NCBI RefSeq assembly: GCF_002217285.1
Contig: NZ_MUGW01000037.1
Span: 1 to 58,309 of the forward strand
Direction: 5' to 3'
DNA: 58,309 bases
From: Flavobacterium hercynium
Lineage (GTDB): Bacteria > Bacteroidota > Bacteroidia > Flavobacteriales > Flavobacteriaceae
A model generated the notes under the pieces. It was not told the DNA's origin, made no database searches, and was given only the letters and a program-made list of their open reading frames with translations. Within the stretch, counting starts at the first letter, position 1, and each line of letters begins with the position of its first letter. The translations under genes were made by a program, and so were the position numbers. This document shows, in pieces, positions 49,892-58,309 of the stretch.

Positions 49892-50205
49892 TATTCGTTG
49901 GATTGTTTAACTGTTTAACTGTTTATTTGTTTATTTGTTTAATCGTGTTGGATTGTTTAACTGTTTAAACGTGTAATCATTTTAGGATGATGTTTTGCTT
50001 ATTTAAAATAAAACCTCCAGCTAAAAACTGGAGGTTCATCATTCAATATAATTTATCTAGTAAATTCATTTTAATTTTTTAAATCCTTCAATCTTATAAT
50101 CTTTCAATCCAAAAATCTAAGAATCTAAGAATCTAAGAAATCTAAGAAATCTAAGAAATCTAAGTAAGTCTAAGTAAGTCTAAGCAAGTCTAAGTAAGTC
50201 TAAAA
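49892..50205. repeat. composite word repeat, inverted copy of the 35 kb repeat
   Basis: The first module (49892-49979) is made of TTGGATTGTTTAACTGTTTAAACGTG-type words and is the reverse complement style of the second module at 35164-35255. The second (about 50085-50205) is made of AATCCTTCAATCTT and AATCTAAGAA words, later AAGTCTAAGT, and matches the first module at 35026-35162 in reverse. A hairpin lies between them at 50012-50036. No gene is visible in this 320-base stretch. Confidence 0.65.
50012..50036. terminator. perfect hairpin AACCTCCAG/CTGGAGGTT
   Basis: AACCTCCAG (50012-50020) pairs perfectly with CTGGAGGTT (50028-50036) around a 7-base loop. It could end transcripts of the gene at 49559 or of the convergent gene at 50207. 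No long T run follows. Confidence 0.6.
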
Positions 50206-50206
50206 T

Positions 50207-50809
50207 CTATTCCTTAAACAAAATAATAGCAGCTTTATACCCTGTACCCACATTCCATTGACTGGATTCGATAACAGTACCTTTATCATCAAAAACTTGA
50301 AATTCTGCAGTATTTGGTGATGCAGAACCTTCGTTTAAAGCTTCGAAGTCAATTTTATTAATACCCGGTTTTAGCTTAATTTTAAAATCTTTAAATTCAC
50401 CCACTAAACTAACTTCGGCTTCAACTACTTCATCATTAAGTAATATTCTAATCTTATCACCATCTACAAAAGCAGCATCACGATAACGAATTGTCGAAGT
50501 AATGGCTTTAGTTCTAAATCCTCCTAAATATTGATTACGTCTGTAATAGATACCTTCAACATTCGCCTCTGGTTTATACAAATTTGTATCTCTAAAAAGT
50601 TCCTCAGGATTAATTTTTAAAGGATCCGGCTTTTCTACAATTGTTGGCGGATCATTTTTTGGAGGTGCAACTTCCTTTGGAGGAACAACTTCTTTTTTAG
50701 CATTTGCATCTTTAGGCGGAATTGGAGTAAACTTATTATTCAATTCTTCTTGTGCAAATCCTTGCAGAGAAACAGTTATCATTATAGTTAAAAACAATAT
50801 TCTTTTCAT
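50207..50809 (-). CDS. secreted protein with proline-rich linker
   Basis: This 200-residue protein begins at the ATG at 50809 (MKRILFLTIMITVSLQGFAQ), with a signal peptide cleaved near residue 20. The mature N-terminus is proline-rich (PPKEVAPPKNDPPTIVEKP), followed by a beta-rich domain (YYRRNQYLGGFRTKAITSTIRYRDAAFVDGDKIRIL; VPGINKIDFEALNEGSASPNTAEFQVFDD). It resembles the small secreted repeat-domain proteins common in Flavobacteria and might bind the envelope. No function is assigned. Confidence 0.72.
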   Translation of the reverse strand: MKRILFLTIMITVSLQGFAQEELNNKFTPIPPKDANAKKEVVPPKEVAPPKNDPPTIVEKPDPLKINPEELFRDTNLYKPEANVEGIYYRRNQYLGGFRTKAITSTIRYRDAAFVDGDKIRILLNDEVVEAEVSLVGEFKDFKIKLKPGINKIDFEALNEGSASPNTAEFQVFDDKGTVIESSQWNVGTGYKAAIILFKE

Positions 50810-51006
50810 ATACTTTATATTTAATTTAAAAACGGCATTCCGTATGTACATAAACATTGTAATTGTCGCATTTATTGCATGAAGAGAGAAGTATTATTAA
50901 AAATGATATATTCCGGAAGTATCTGTAAAAGAAAAGGATAATTATGTAAAATTTTTGGTATTCATAATTTTAAATTTGAGATAGTACAAACAAAAAAGAA
51001 ATTATT

Positions 51007-51354
51007 ATGAAAATGCTATTAAAAACTAAAGTCATAATGGTACTTGTCCTGACCGGAATATTATTTTCTTGTAAAGATAATAAAGATGGTTACAGCGATG
51101 AAGTCCAAACAGGACAACTTCCTGCTGATACTACCACAACAGTATCAGATACAGCGGGTGTAAGTGGTTTTAGTACAACGAATAGTGCTAATGCTAATGA
51201 AGCAGTTGGAACAGAGGATGGCGGAACCGGTACAGGAATTGGTCCAGGTGAAAGTCCGAACGACGGTGCTACAGATTCAGGTCCATCAGAAAAACATTCA
51301 AAAGACAGTATCAACACTTCAAAAACATCAAAGAAGACTACTAAAAACAAATAA
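51007..51354 (+). CDS. small Gly/Ser/Thr-rich lipoprotein
   Basis: This 115-residue protein has a lipoprotein signal with lipobox ILFSC (Cys22) followed by KDNKDG. The rest is low complexity (TTTTVSDTAGVSGFSTTNSANANE, GGTGTGIGPGESPNDG) ending in a basic tail (KTSKKTTKNK). It resembles in kind the protein at 3101-3316. It is likely disordered at the surface. No function is assigned. Confidence 0.72.
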   Translation: MKMLLKTKVIMVLVLTGILFSCKDNKDGYSDEVQTGQLPADTTTTVSDTAGVSGFSTTNSANANEAVGTEDGGTGTGIGPGESPNDGATDSGPSEKHSKDSINTSKTSKKTTKNK

Positions 51355-51396
51355 AATAGTACTAAAGTGAAATTTTGCTTTTTCACTTAAAAAATA

Positions 51397-51427
51397 AAAC
51401 CTGTAATGACTATCATTTCAGGTTTTT
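51397..51427 (+). terminator. intrinsic terminator after the small lipoprotein gene
   Basis: AAACCTGTAATGA (51397-51409) pairs with TCATTTCAGGTTT (51413-51425) with one mismatch and a three-base loop, followed by a T run. A second small hairpin, GTGAAA/TTTCAC, lies just before it. Confidence 0.85.
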
Positions 51428-51569
51428 GTGTGTCTAAAAGTGACACCCAAAAGATGTAAAACATTAATATTCACCATGTGAATAATGTTAATAAAACTTC
51501 AAAATTTATATAATCAAGGGTAAAACGGGTATTTTTTTGTACCTTAAAAATTCAAACAGTAACAGCAAA

Positions 51570-53747
51570 ATGACAAAATTACGGATATCGATAATTAATA
51601 TTCACGGACTTTTAAAGGGTTCCGGACTCGAAATAGGCAGAGATGCCGATAATGGAGGACAAACCAAATATGTTTATGAGCTCGCAGAGTTTTTATCACA
51701 GCACGAGGATGTAGAACACGTTGATTTATTTACACGATTAATAGACGATCCTAATCTCTCTCCCGAATATGCGGTAGCGGTTGAAAAAGTAAATGACAAA
51801 TTTGATATTAGAAGAATTCCGTTTCTGGGAAAAAAATACAAAGCAAAAGAACAATTATGGGAAGGTTTGGATACTTTTGTAAACGGTGTGGTACAACACA
51901 TTAAGTTTTATAATATATTTCCGGATTGGATTCACTCTCACTACGGAGACGCCGGTTATGCAGCGGCAGAACTTTCAGCAATTCTAAATATTCCTTTTGC
52001 GCATACCGGACATTCTTTAGGATATTACAAAAAGAAAAAACTTATTGAAGCCGGAATCCCGGACGAAGAACTCGAAAAGAAATTTAAGTTTAGGCAAAGG
52101 ATAGCAGCAGAAGAAAAGACACTTGAACTCTCTGAATTCATCGTTACTTCGACAGAGCAGGAAATTGAAACCTATCAGCCTTATAAAAATTTTGATGTAG
52201 GTAAATACCATGCTATTTCACCCGGAATTGATACTCGAAAGTTTGTTCCTTATTATCATGTCGAACAGGATTCAAACAAACAAATGGAAGAAGAGCAACG
52301 AAAATACTGGGTCGCCGAATCGATTTCTAAATTTTTAATAAATCCACACAAACCCTTTATCTTAGCCCTTTCGAGGCCAGATCGCCATAAAAATCTTCAT
52401 ACTCTAATTGAGGTTTATGGAAAAGATAAAGAACTACAAAGTATTGCCAACCTGGTTATTTTTGCAGGAATTCGAAGAGATATTTCGAAAATGCCGGAAT
52501 CTGAAAAAGATGTTCTAACTGATTTACTGCTTTTGATGGATAAGTATGATTTGTACGGTAAAATGGCGATTCCAAAAAAGCATGATGTAGAAAATGAAGT
52601 TTCTATTATTTACCGTTATGCAGCAGAAAAGCGGGGTGTATTTGTAAATCTGGCACTTCATGAAAATTTTGGTCTTACGGTTATTGAATCAGCAAGTTCA
52701 GGATTACCGGTAGTGGTAACTAAGAACGGAGGTCCTTCAGAAATTCTTCCCACCTGTCAAAATGGAGAATTGGTTGATCCACAGGATGAAAAAGAAATCA
52801 AGAAAGCATTGCGAAATATTCTGACAGATGAAAATCAATGGCGATATTATTCCAATAACGGAGCAATCAATATTCAAAAACATTACAGCTGGTTAACGCA
52901 TGTTAATCATTATATTGAATTAGTAAAGGAAAATTTGACAATGTCATCTGGTTCAGGGATCAAAAAGCAACATTATCCTAATATCAATATTGAACGATTA
53001 AAAAGAAAAGTGGAGCATCTTTTAGTTTCAGATATAGATGGAACACTGATTGAACCCAAATTAAATAATCCGGGTTTACAGGAATTAAAAGCACATTTAG
53101 TAAATCGGACAGATAAAATGGCTTTTGCAATGGCATCGGGAAGAAATTTAGATTTGGTCAAACAAGTTATAGAAGAAGAAGACTTTCCTTCACCCGATTT
53201 TGTTATTTGTTCCGTAGGTACCGAAATCTATTACACCAACGGGAAAGAGTATATTTTAGACAAAGGCTGGGCAAAGTTTCTGGCAGGACAGTGGAAGAGA
53301 GATGATATTGTAAACCGCCTAAAAGATATTCCCTGGTTGAGATTACAGGAAGAAGCAGGGCAAAATCCATTAAAAATTTCGTATTATTATGATATAGAAA
53401 AATACAATTACGATCAGATAATTAAAGCATTAGGAACAGGATGGTATAAGGTAAATATTATTCCGAGTCACGGAAAATTTATTGATATCATTCCCAAAAG
53501 AGCATCAAAAGGTAATGCTATTAAATTTTTATGCCGTAAATGGTCAATTCCTTTATCAAATGTTATTGCAGCAGGAGATTCAGGAAATGATATCGATATG
53601 TTCAGAGGACCTATCAGAGGAATTATCGTAGGGAATCGAAGTGCTGAACTCGATCACTACGAAACATCCAAAAGTATTTTTATGGCAAAAGATGCTGCTT
53701 CAGCGGGTATTTTAGAAGGATTAAAACATTATAAAATTATAAAATAG
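51570..53747 (+). CDS. sucrose-phosphate synthase-like glycosyltransferase fused to HAD phosphatase
   Basis: This 725-residue fusion combines a GT4 glycosyltransferase (residues 1-470) with an HAD-IIB phosphatase (about 485-725). The first part has sucrose-phosphate synthase hallmarks: IGRDADNGGQTKYVYELAEFL, HSHYGDAGYAAAELSAILNIPF, SRPDRHKNLHTLIEVYG and LALHENFGLTVIESASSGLPVV. The second has LVSDIDGTLIEP and AAGDSGNDIDMF, as in sucrose-phosphate phosphatase. It would make a sucrose-like disaccharide from a nucleotide sugar and a sugar phosphate. The start is the ATG at 51570. The next gene, a GH32-like hydrolase, begins one base after its stop. Confidence 0.85.
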   Translation: MTKLRISIINIHGLLKGSGLEIGRDADNGGQTKYVYELAEFLSQHEDVEHVDLFTRLIDDPNLSPEYAVAVEKVNDKFDIRRIPFLGKKYKAKEQLWEGLDTFVNGVVQHIKFYNIFPDWIHSHYGDAGYAAAELSAILNIPFAHTGHSLGYYKKKKLIEAGIPDEELEKKFKFRQRIAAEEKTLELSEFIVTSTEQEIETYQPYKNFDVGKYHAISPGIDTRKFVPYYHVEQDSNKQMEEEQRKYWVAESISKFLINPHKPFILALSRPDRHKNLHTLIEVYGKDKELQSIANLVIFAGIRRDISKMPESEKDVLTDLLLLMDKYDLYGKMAIPKKHDVENEVSIIYRYAAEKRGVFVNLALHENFGLTVIESASSGLPVVVTKNGGPSEILPTCQNGELVDPQDEKEIKKALRNILTDENQWRYYSNNGAINIQKHYSWLTHVNHYIELVKENLTMSSGSGIKKQHYPNINIERLKRKVEHLLVSDIDGTLIEPKLNNPGLQELKAHLVNRTDKMAFAMASGRNLDLVKQVIEEEDFPSPDFVICSVGTEIYYTNGKEYILDKGWAKFLAGQWKRDDIVNRLKDIPWLRLQEEAGQNPLKISYYYDIEKYNYDQIIKALGTGWYKVNIIPSHGKFIDIIPKRASKGNAIKFLCRKWSIPLSNVIAAGDSGNDIDMFRGPIRGIIVGNRSAELDHYETSKSIFMAKDAASAGILEGLKHYKIIK

Positions 53748-53748
53748 T

Positions 53749-55260
53749 ATGTATTCAGGTTCAGGATTTAGTAATTGGGAGATAGGTGATGTAGATGTAT
53801 TTATAGACGAGTATGGTGTTCATCATTTATTTCATTTGATTATTCCAAATCACGATTATATTGCGCATGCAATTTCAAAGGATGGTCTTTCATGGAAAAG
53901 GGTAAAAAATGCCTTATGGGTAGGCGATCCCGGAGAATGGGATGATGATATGCTTTGGACAATGCATGTTAGTAAAAATTCTGAAGGAGAAGGTTACGAA
54001 ATGTATTATACAGGTTTAAAAAGGCAGGATAAAGGAATTATCCAAAAAATAGGAAGAGCAGTATCATTAGATTTAGTGCATTGGGAAAAAGAAAACCAGT
54101 ACGGACTTCCGTTTGAGAGTGAGGCGCCTTATTATGAAAGTTACGAAAACAATCCCAGAGAATGGCTAAGTTTCAGAGATCCTTTTAAATACCAGTTCGA
54201 AGGAGATGATTATTTATTAATCTGTGCGCGCAGCGCTGTTGGACCAACGTACAGAAGAGGCTGTATTGGCGTGGCAAAAAGAAAGAATGATACTTATGTA
54301 CTGCAAAAACCGTTACACATGCCTTATGTGTATGATGATGTAGAATGTCCTTGCGTTATAGAAATAAACGGAATGCATTATTTGCTAGGTTCAATTCGCG
54401 AAGATATAAAAGTACGCTATTGGTTTGCTCCTGATTTTATGGGCGAATATCATGCTTTTCATAATAATGTATTGATGCCACAAGGTAATTATGCCGCCAG
54501 AATTGTGAAAGAAGGCGATTATTATCTGGTTTATAATTTTTATTTCATTGGTGGAAATGTAAATACACATCGTGTTATACCACCTCCAAAACAATTAGAT
54601 GTAGACAAAAACGGAAGACTTTTATTAAAATCATATCATCATTGGAATACGCTGTACAGGCGAACTATTCTGCAGAAACACTTACCGCTTCCAGTACCTA
54701 TTTTATGTAATCCTTCGGCAAGTTTTACATTAGAGAACGAAAGCAGATGGGTATTTGGCTGTAGAAGCGGTTACGAAGTTTTTTGCTTTGATAAACCGTC
54801 AAGCGATTTTGTATGGGAAGGTACGCTTGCAGTAGAAGGAATGGGCAAAACAGGTTTTGTTATAGAGTGTGACGAAGAAGGAACCGCTTACTACATTTCA
54901 CTTGATTTTGTTAATGGTTTTGTGCAGTTTAGAGCATGGGGATTTAATGAAAAAGACGTAAAAAATAATTTTGTCTTTGAAAACATTCAAACCAATCTAT
55001 TTGAAATAGTAGAAAACAAAGAAGTTTATTTCAAGATCATTCGTTATGGAAATTATTATGAATTATCGATCAATGATTTTGTAAAATTGACGTTACTGGA
55101 TTTTAAATACAGTGATGGTAAAATTGGAGTTTACGTTTGTTCAGCGGTTGTATCCGTAACAGATTCTAAAATTCATGTTATTCCAGAACCAGAAAATGAA
55201 TATGCAACATCAGATCCTAATAAATCTTTTGATGAATATCTTAAGAAAACACCAATGTAA
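53749..55260 (+). CDS. GH32/clan GH-J-like glycoside hydrolase
   Basis: This 503-residue protein has no signal peptide. The N-terminal five-bladed propeller carries GH-J landmarks: GDVDVFIDEYGVHHLFHLI at the first blade, RDP with Asp144 in SFRDPFKY, and ECP with Glu199 in YDDVECPCVIEING, as in invertases. The WMNDPNG motif of GH32 is not preserved. Residues from about 335 form a C-terminal beta-sandwich (FVWEGTLAVEGMGKTGFVIE). It is translationally coupled to the sucrose-phosphate synthase-like gene, so cleavage of sucrose or a related fructoside is likely. Confidence 0.78.
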   Translation: MYSGSGFSNWEIGDVDVFIDEYGVHHLFHLIIPNHDYIAHAISKDGLSWKRVKNALWVGDPGEWDDDMLWTMHVSKNSEGEGYEMYYTGLKRQDKGIIQKIGRAVSLDLVHWEKENQYGLPFESEAPYYESYENNPREWLSFRDPFKYQFEGDDYLLICARSAVGPTYRRGCIGVAKRKNDTYVLQKPLHMPYVYDDVECPCVIEINGMHYLLGSIREDIKVRYWFAPDFMGEYHAFHNNVLMPQGNYAARIVKEGDYYLVYNFYFIGGNVNTHRVIPPPKQLDVDKNGRLLLKSYHHWNTLYRRTILQKHLPLPVPILCNPSASFTLENESRWVFGCRSGYEVFCFDKPSSDFVWEGTLAVEGMGKTGFVIECDEEGTAYYISLDFVNGFVQFRAWGFNEKDVKNNFVFENIQTNLFEIVENKEVYFKIIRYGNYYELSINDFVKLTLLDFKYSDGKIGVYVCSAVVSVTDSKIHVIPEPENEYATSDPNKSFDEYLKKTPM

Positions 55261-55282
55261 AAGTGCTGTTTGTTAGATAATA

Positions 55283-55342
55283 AAAAATGATTTTTGCGTT
55301 ATAGCAGGTTTAGTAACCGTTTATAATGCAAAAATCATTTTT
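55283..55342. terminator. long bidirectional terminator hairpin
   Basis: A 21-base arm starting AAAAATGATTTTTGC (from 55283) pairs with the arm ending GCAAAAATCATTTTT (to 55342) with one G-T pair and about 18 bases of loop. It separates the convergent GH32-like and GH130-like genes. Confidence 0.88.
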
Positions 55343-55362
55343 AGTTTTATAGTTATTTGGTT

Positions 55363-56829
55363 TTATTTACTTTTCTTTAAAGCATCTAATAATTCAGCCA
55401 AATCTACTATAGCATAAGTAGAAGAATAATCAGATACAGCGTAAGGAAGTATTAAGCTGTCGTTGTGTATAATTGCACCACAAGAATAAACAACATTCGG
55501 AACATAACCTTCACGTTCGTCTTCTAGCGGAGAAAGCAAAGGTTCGCTTAGTCTTCCAATTTCTTTAGTTGGGTCTTCCAGGTCAAGTAATGACGCTCCA
55601 ATACAATAACGACGCATCGTACCCACACCATGCGTAATGATCAGCCAGCCTTCTTTTGTCCAAAGAGGAGATCCACAGTTTCCTATTTGTGTAAACTCCC
55701 AGGTATAACGTGGTTCCTGAAGCAGGATAGGCGTATTCCATTGTGTTACGCGGTCAGAAAACATAATGTAATTGTTTACCCCATCAATTCGGGCAAGCAT
55801 TGCATATTTTCCTTTAATCTTTCTTGGAAACAAAGCCAGATTTTTATTTTGAGCTCCTGCACCATGCAAAGGCATTACTCTAAAAGTATAAAAATCTTCG
55901 GTTGAAATCAGTTTAGGTAGAATGGTGTGACCATTGTAGGCTGTATAAGTTGCCATAACTCTAACGGAATCATCATCATCAATGAAGCGCACAAAACGAG
56001 CATCTTCGATACCGCGGCTTTCAGATTCAGAAATTGGAAATATAACACGTTCTGTAATGTCAGAATCATGTTTAAATTCTAGATCATAAAAAGATTTTGC
56101 CAACCATAAAATTTCATTTAGCGCAACTCTTCTTTCTTCGCGTATAGTAGGATCACTTAAGGTATTATTTACAATATTTTTCAGTACTGCATACTCAAAT
56201 TCTTCAGGCAAATTATCCATGATTTGCGTAATATACTTGTCGGTCGTATGCATTTCAGATAATTTTAATAAAAAACGTTCCTTATTGAAAAACGTTTTGT
56301 GTAAAATCTCAGCCTTATCAATATGGTGACCATTTTTCATTACCTGAAGATTGTTATTCTTATCAAGAATTCCTCTTCTAAAGACAATTGACGAAATATG
56401 ACCTTCACCGGTAGCCCTAAATGAAATGATAACACGTTTTTCTCCCGCTTCAAGACCGGATTGGTCAAAATCTTCAACAATCGAAGGGTTAAAAATAGCT
56501 GCAGATTCTATCGCATATTCCATGGTACAATAAGAACCAATAAGCATTTTACGATTAAGAGACATATTTTCATAATCAATCTGCATGCCTTCAATTACAT
56601 CCCTTATTTTTTCGCAGTGTTTAAAGAATATCGAAGATATGTTTCTGTGGCGTCTGGCAAATTCGCGAAGTGTTTGTTCCAGTGTTTCAGACACCTGTTT
56701 TTCGTCAAGCGTCATTATGCGCTTAACCATTTGCTGAGTCCGTTCTTCACCGTTCATAAAATAGCGTGTAACTACTCTTTTAGAATCGGGAGTGAATTTT
56801 ATATTTTTACGGAGGACTGATAATCGCAT
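55363..56829 (-). CDS. GH130-like glycoside phosphorylase/hydrolase
   Basis: This 488-residue protein matches GH130 in its C-terminal propeller: SRGIEDARFVRFIDDDDSVRVMATYTAYNG, LFPRKIKGKYAMLARIDG, FTQIGNCGSPLWTKEGWLIITHGVG and REGYVPNVVYSCGAI. GH130 enzymes act on beta-mannosides, usually as phosphorylases. It has a long N-terminal extension (about 190 residues), and no signal peptide, so it is cytoplasmic. It converges on the GH32-like gene and may belong to the same sugar pathway, although the known specificity differs from sucrose. Confidence 0.85.
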   Translation of the reverse strand: MRLSVLRKNIKFTPDSKRVVTRYFMNGEERTQQMVKRIMTLDEKQVSETLEQTLREFARRHRNISSIFFKHCEKIRDVIEGMQIDYENMSLNRKMLIGSYCTMEYAIESAAIFNPSIVEDFDQSGLEAGEKRVIISFRATGEGHISSIVFRRGILDKNNNLQVMKNGHHIDKAEILHKTFFNKERFLLKLSEMHTTDKYITQIMDNLPEEFEYAVLKNIVNNTLSDPTIREERRVALNEILWLAKSFYDLEFKHDSDITERVIFPISESESRGIEDARFVRFIDDDDSVRVMATYTAYNGHTILPKLISTEDFYTFRVMPLHGAGAQNKNLALFPRKIKGKYAMLARIDGVNNYIMFSDRVTQWNTPILLQEPRYTWEFTQIGNCGSPLWTKEGWLIITHGVGTMRRYCIGASLLDLEDPTKEIGRLSEPLLSPLEDEREGYVPNVVYSCGAIIHNDSLILPYAVSDYSSTYAIVDLAELLDALKKSK

Positions 56830-56999
56830 AGTTTTCTTTTTTTAAACAAGATAAAATCCTGTATTTTAATTATTTCTATACAAGTTAATGATTTTGTTAA
56901 AGAAAAAAAACTTATTTTTTCAAAATTGCGATAGTGTATACGGTTTTGTTGTTTGTAGTTTATGGTTTGAAGTTTCGAGTTCCAAGCTGATAATTTCGC

Positions 57000-57039
57000 A
57001 ATTCACAATTCACAATTCACAATTCACAACTCACAATTG
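57000..57039. repeat. tandem AATTCACA repeat
   Basis: An 8-base unit AATTCACA is repeated about five times, with a variant (AACTCACA) near the end, before the stop of methionine aminopeptidase. It is too short and non-coding to be a CRISPR or gene feature. It may have arisen by slippage. Confidence 0.75.
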
Positions 57040-57048
57040 AAAAAAAAC

Positions 57049-57813
57049 TTAATTCCATATTTCATTCATCTCAGTAAGTATAATTGGTTTTCCATCAGTA
57101 ACGACTATTGTATGTTCGTGTTGTGCCATAAAACCACCTTTGTTTCCAACCATTGTCCAGCCATCTTGTAAAGTTTCTGCAATTGTAGAAGTTGTAGAAA
57201 TAAACGTTTCGATAGCAACAACAGAGTTTTTCTTGAATCGGGTAAGATTAAATCGATCTCTGTAATTGGCAATTTCATGCGGTTCTTCATGTAAACTTCT
57301 GCCTGTACCATGTCCGGTAAGATTTTTAATGACTTTGTATCCCTTCTTCTTAGCTTCGTTTTCTATAAGAAATCCAATATCCGAAATGCGAACACCGCCT
57401 TTTATACTATAAATTGCTTTTTGAAGAATTTGTTTTGAAGCTTCTATTAATTTTTGATGTTGATTGATATCTTGCCCAATTACAAAAGATCCTCCATTAT
57501 CTGACCAAAAACCATTTAATTCTGCTGAAACATCAATATTTATTAAATCACCATCTTTTAGAATCGTTTTATCAGAAGGAATGCCATGGCAAAATTCATT
57601 ATTCATGCTAATACAAGTCCATCCCGGAAAACCGTATGTTTCGTATGGAGCTGATTTTGCTCCCAGATCTTTCAAAATCTGACCACCATAGTTATCTAAT
57701 TCTTTGGTTGTCATGCCAGCTTTGGCAAAATTTCTCATTTCTTTCAGCGTGTAGGCAACAGCTTCGCTGGCTTTTTTCATTCCAATTAATTCTGCCTCTG
57801 TTGTTATTGACAT
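57049..57813 (-). CDS. map: type I methionine aminopeptidase
   Basis: This 254-residue enzyme removes the initiator methionine from new proteins. The metal ligands are in canonical motifs: two Asp in LINIDVSAELNGFWSDNGGSF, His in GHGTGRSLHEEPHEI, Glu in VVAIETFIS and the last Glu in AQHEHTIVV. The length and absence of an N-terminal extension fit type I. It lies 36 bases after a SnoaL-like gene on the same strand. Flavobacteria often have several map copies, so this may not be the only one. Confidence 0.93.
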   Translation of the reverse strand: MSITTEAELIGMKKASEAVAYTLKEMRNFAKAGMTTKELDNYGGQILKDLGAKSAPYETYGFPGWTCISMNNEFCHGIPSDKTILKDGDLINIDVSAELNGFWSDNGGSFVIGQDINQHQKLIEASKQILQKAIYSIKGGVRISDIGFLIENEAKKKGYKVIKNLTGHGTGRSLHEEPHEIANYRDRFNLTRFKKNSVVAIETFISTTSTIAETLQDGWTMVGNKGGFMAQHEHTIVVTDGKPIILTEMNEIWN

Positions 57814-57849
57814 AATTTTTATTTTAAGTATAATTACAAAATTAAGAGT

Positions 57850-58212
57850 TTAATTGGCATCTGCTAATTCAATATCCATAGTTTTTATTAGTCCGTCCTC
57901 AAAAGTATAAATGTGTTTCACCACGCCATCAAATACAACACCGCCTTGCAAGTCTTTTACATTTTGCTGCACCAGAACTTCTAAAGAACCATTTTCCCGT
58001 TTTACAAATCCAATTGGTTCTACTTTAGGATTTATCTCTGTCCATTGTCTGCTCCAGTATTCCTTAATTTCATTATGTCCGCTTATATAACCACCTTCCC
58101 ACGCTTTAGACCATTGTACATCTGGCTGCATCGTTGATAATGCCTTGTCAATATTTCTTTCGTTAAACGAAGAATAGGCGCTTTCAATAATATTTTTGAA
58201 TTGATTTTCCAT
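57850..58212 (-). CDS. SnoaL-like domain protein
   Basis: This 120-residue protein has the SnoaL/NTF2-like fold: FKNIIESAYSSFNERNIDKALSTMQPDVQWSKAWEGGYISGHNEIKEYWSRQW at the start, and strands SLEVLVQQNVKDLQGGVVFDGVVKHIYTFEDGLIKTMDI. It differs in detail from the protein at 49559-49885, but belongs to the same broad fold. No substrate can be inferred. It sits before the methionine aminopeptidase gene, and the two may be co-transcribed. Confidence 0.85.
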   Translation of the reverse strand: MENQFKNIIESAYSSFNERNIDKALSTMQPDVQWSKAWEGGYISGHNEIKEYWSRQWTEINPKVEPIGFVKRENGSLEVLVQQNVKDLQGGVVFDGVVKHIYTFEDGLIKTMDIELADAN

Positions 58213-58309
58213 ACTACAGAGATATTTGTAGATAAATTTTTGTATTTACCAATTATAAATTTAGTGCATTTATCTTAAGATTAGATTTAATATTTAAGAA
58301 ATTATATGT

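Noticed and set aside
50140..50205. CRISPR-like array of AATCTAAG/AAGTCTAAGT units
   Set aside because: The units are only 8-10 bases, directly adjacent and without unique spacers, and no cas genes are near.
51570..53747. plain sucrose synthase
   Set aside because: The attached HAD phosphatase and GT4 motifs fit sucrose-phosphate synthase/phosphatase or a mannosylfructose-phosphate-type enzyme better.

Overview
The window looks like a chromosomal stretch of a Flavobacterium-like member of the Bacteroidota. The DNA is AT-rich, many promoters carry the phylum's TAnnTTTG -7 box, there is one type IX secretion (T9SS) C-terminal sorting domain, there are many small lipoproteins, and the VgrG is of the Bacteroidota type. 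No rRNA, tRNA, CRISPR array or complete insertion sequence was seen.

Layout. 1-1068 is AT-rich and has no recognisable gene. 1069-3017 holds a lipoprotein fusing an alpha/beta hydrolase to a BCP-type peroxiredoxin, then a Crp/Fnr-type regulator. 3101-5690 (minus) holds a small lipoprotein, an unknown membrane-anchored protein, a stand-alone AAA ATPase and the YggS-type PLP-binding protein. 5904-7932 is a compact unit of a CPVC thioredoxin-fold protein, a DUF2024 protein and a MocR regulator. The first gene and the MocR gene are linked by shared RTCCAG operator words. 8188-11063 holds a subtilisin-like lipoprotein and two secreted thioredoxin-fold proteins.

11292-22430 is the main biosynthetic locus: a LuxR-type response regulator followed by an NRPS-independent siderophore operon (decarboxylase, N-hydroxylase, membrane acyltransferase, a GNAT/IucA-IucC fusion, a separate GNAT, a second IucA/IucC synthetase, a MATE exporter). 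The regulator and the operon each carry the same TTTAGA-N5-TCTAAA palindrome just after the -7 box, which suggests joint metal-responsive repression. The acyltransferase-synthetase pair is present twice, once fused and once split. No TonB-dependent receptor lies in the window.

22619-28953 (minus) is a vgrG island: VgrG, a 56-residue VgrG-tail-like protein, a candidate effector, two paralogous lipoproteins, a DUF2931-like lipoprotein and a membrane-anchored protein. 29397-33070 has a roadblock-like protein, a lone IS1595-type zinc ribbon protein and a large T9SS metalloprotease-like protein. 33270-34944 has a GNAT, a DUF1810 protein and a single-domain response regulator. The last two are each preceded by TTATATAATT pairs exactly 21 bp apart.

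35338-38265 is a SAM-I riboswitch followed by a 35-codon ORF, a TlpA-like thioredoxin and a class V aminotransferase-fold enzyme, which suggests a sulfur or redox role. 38401-39503 is an alcohol dehydrogenase broken by a one-base frameshift. 39613-43624 holds an STAS-like protein, Ku and LigD (bacterial end joining). 43926-48237 encodes a three-subunit molybdenum aldehyde oxidoreductase plus a secreted PPC/DUF296 protein. 51570-56829 encodes a sucrose-phosphate synthase/phosphatase-like fusion, a GH32-like hydrolase and a GH130-like protein. The window ends with methionine aminopeptidase and a SnoaL-like protein.

Intergenic DNA carries several word-type repeats. Two modules at 35026-35255 recur in inverted order and orientation at 49892-50205.
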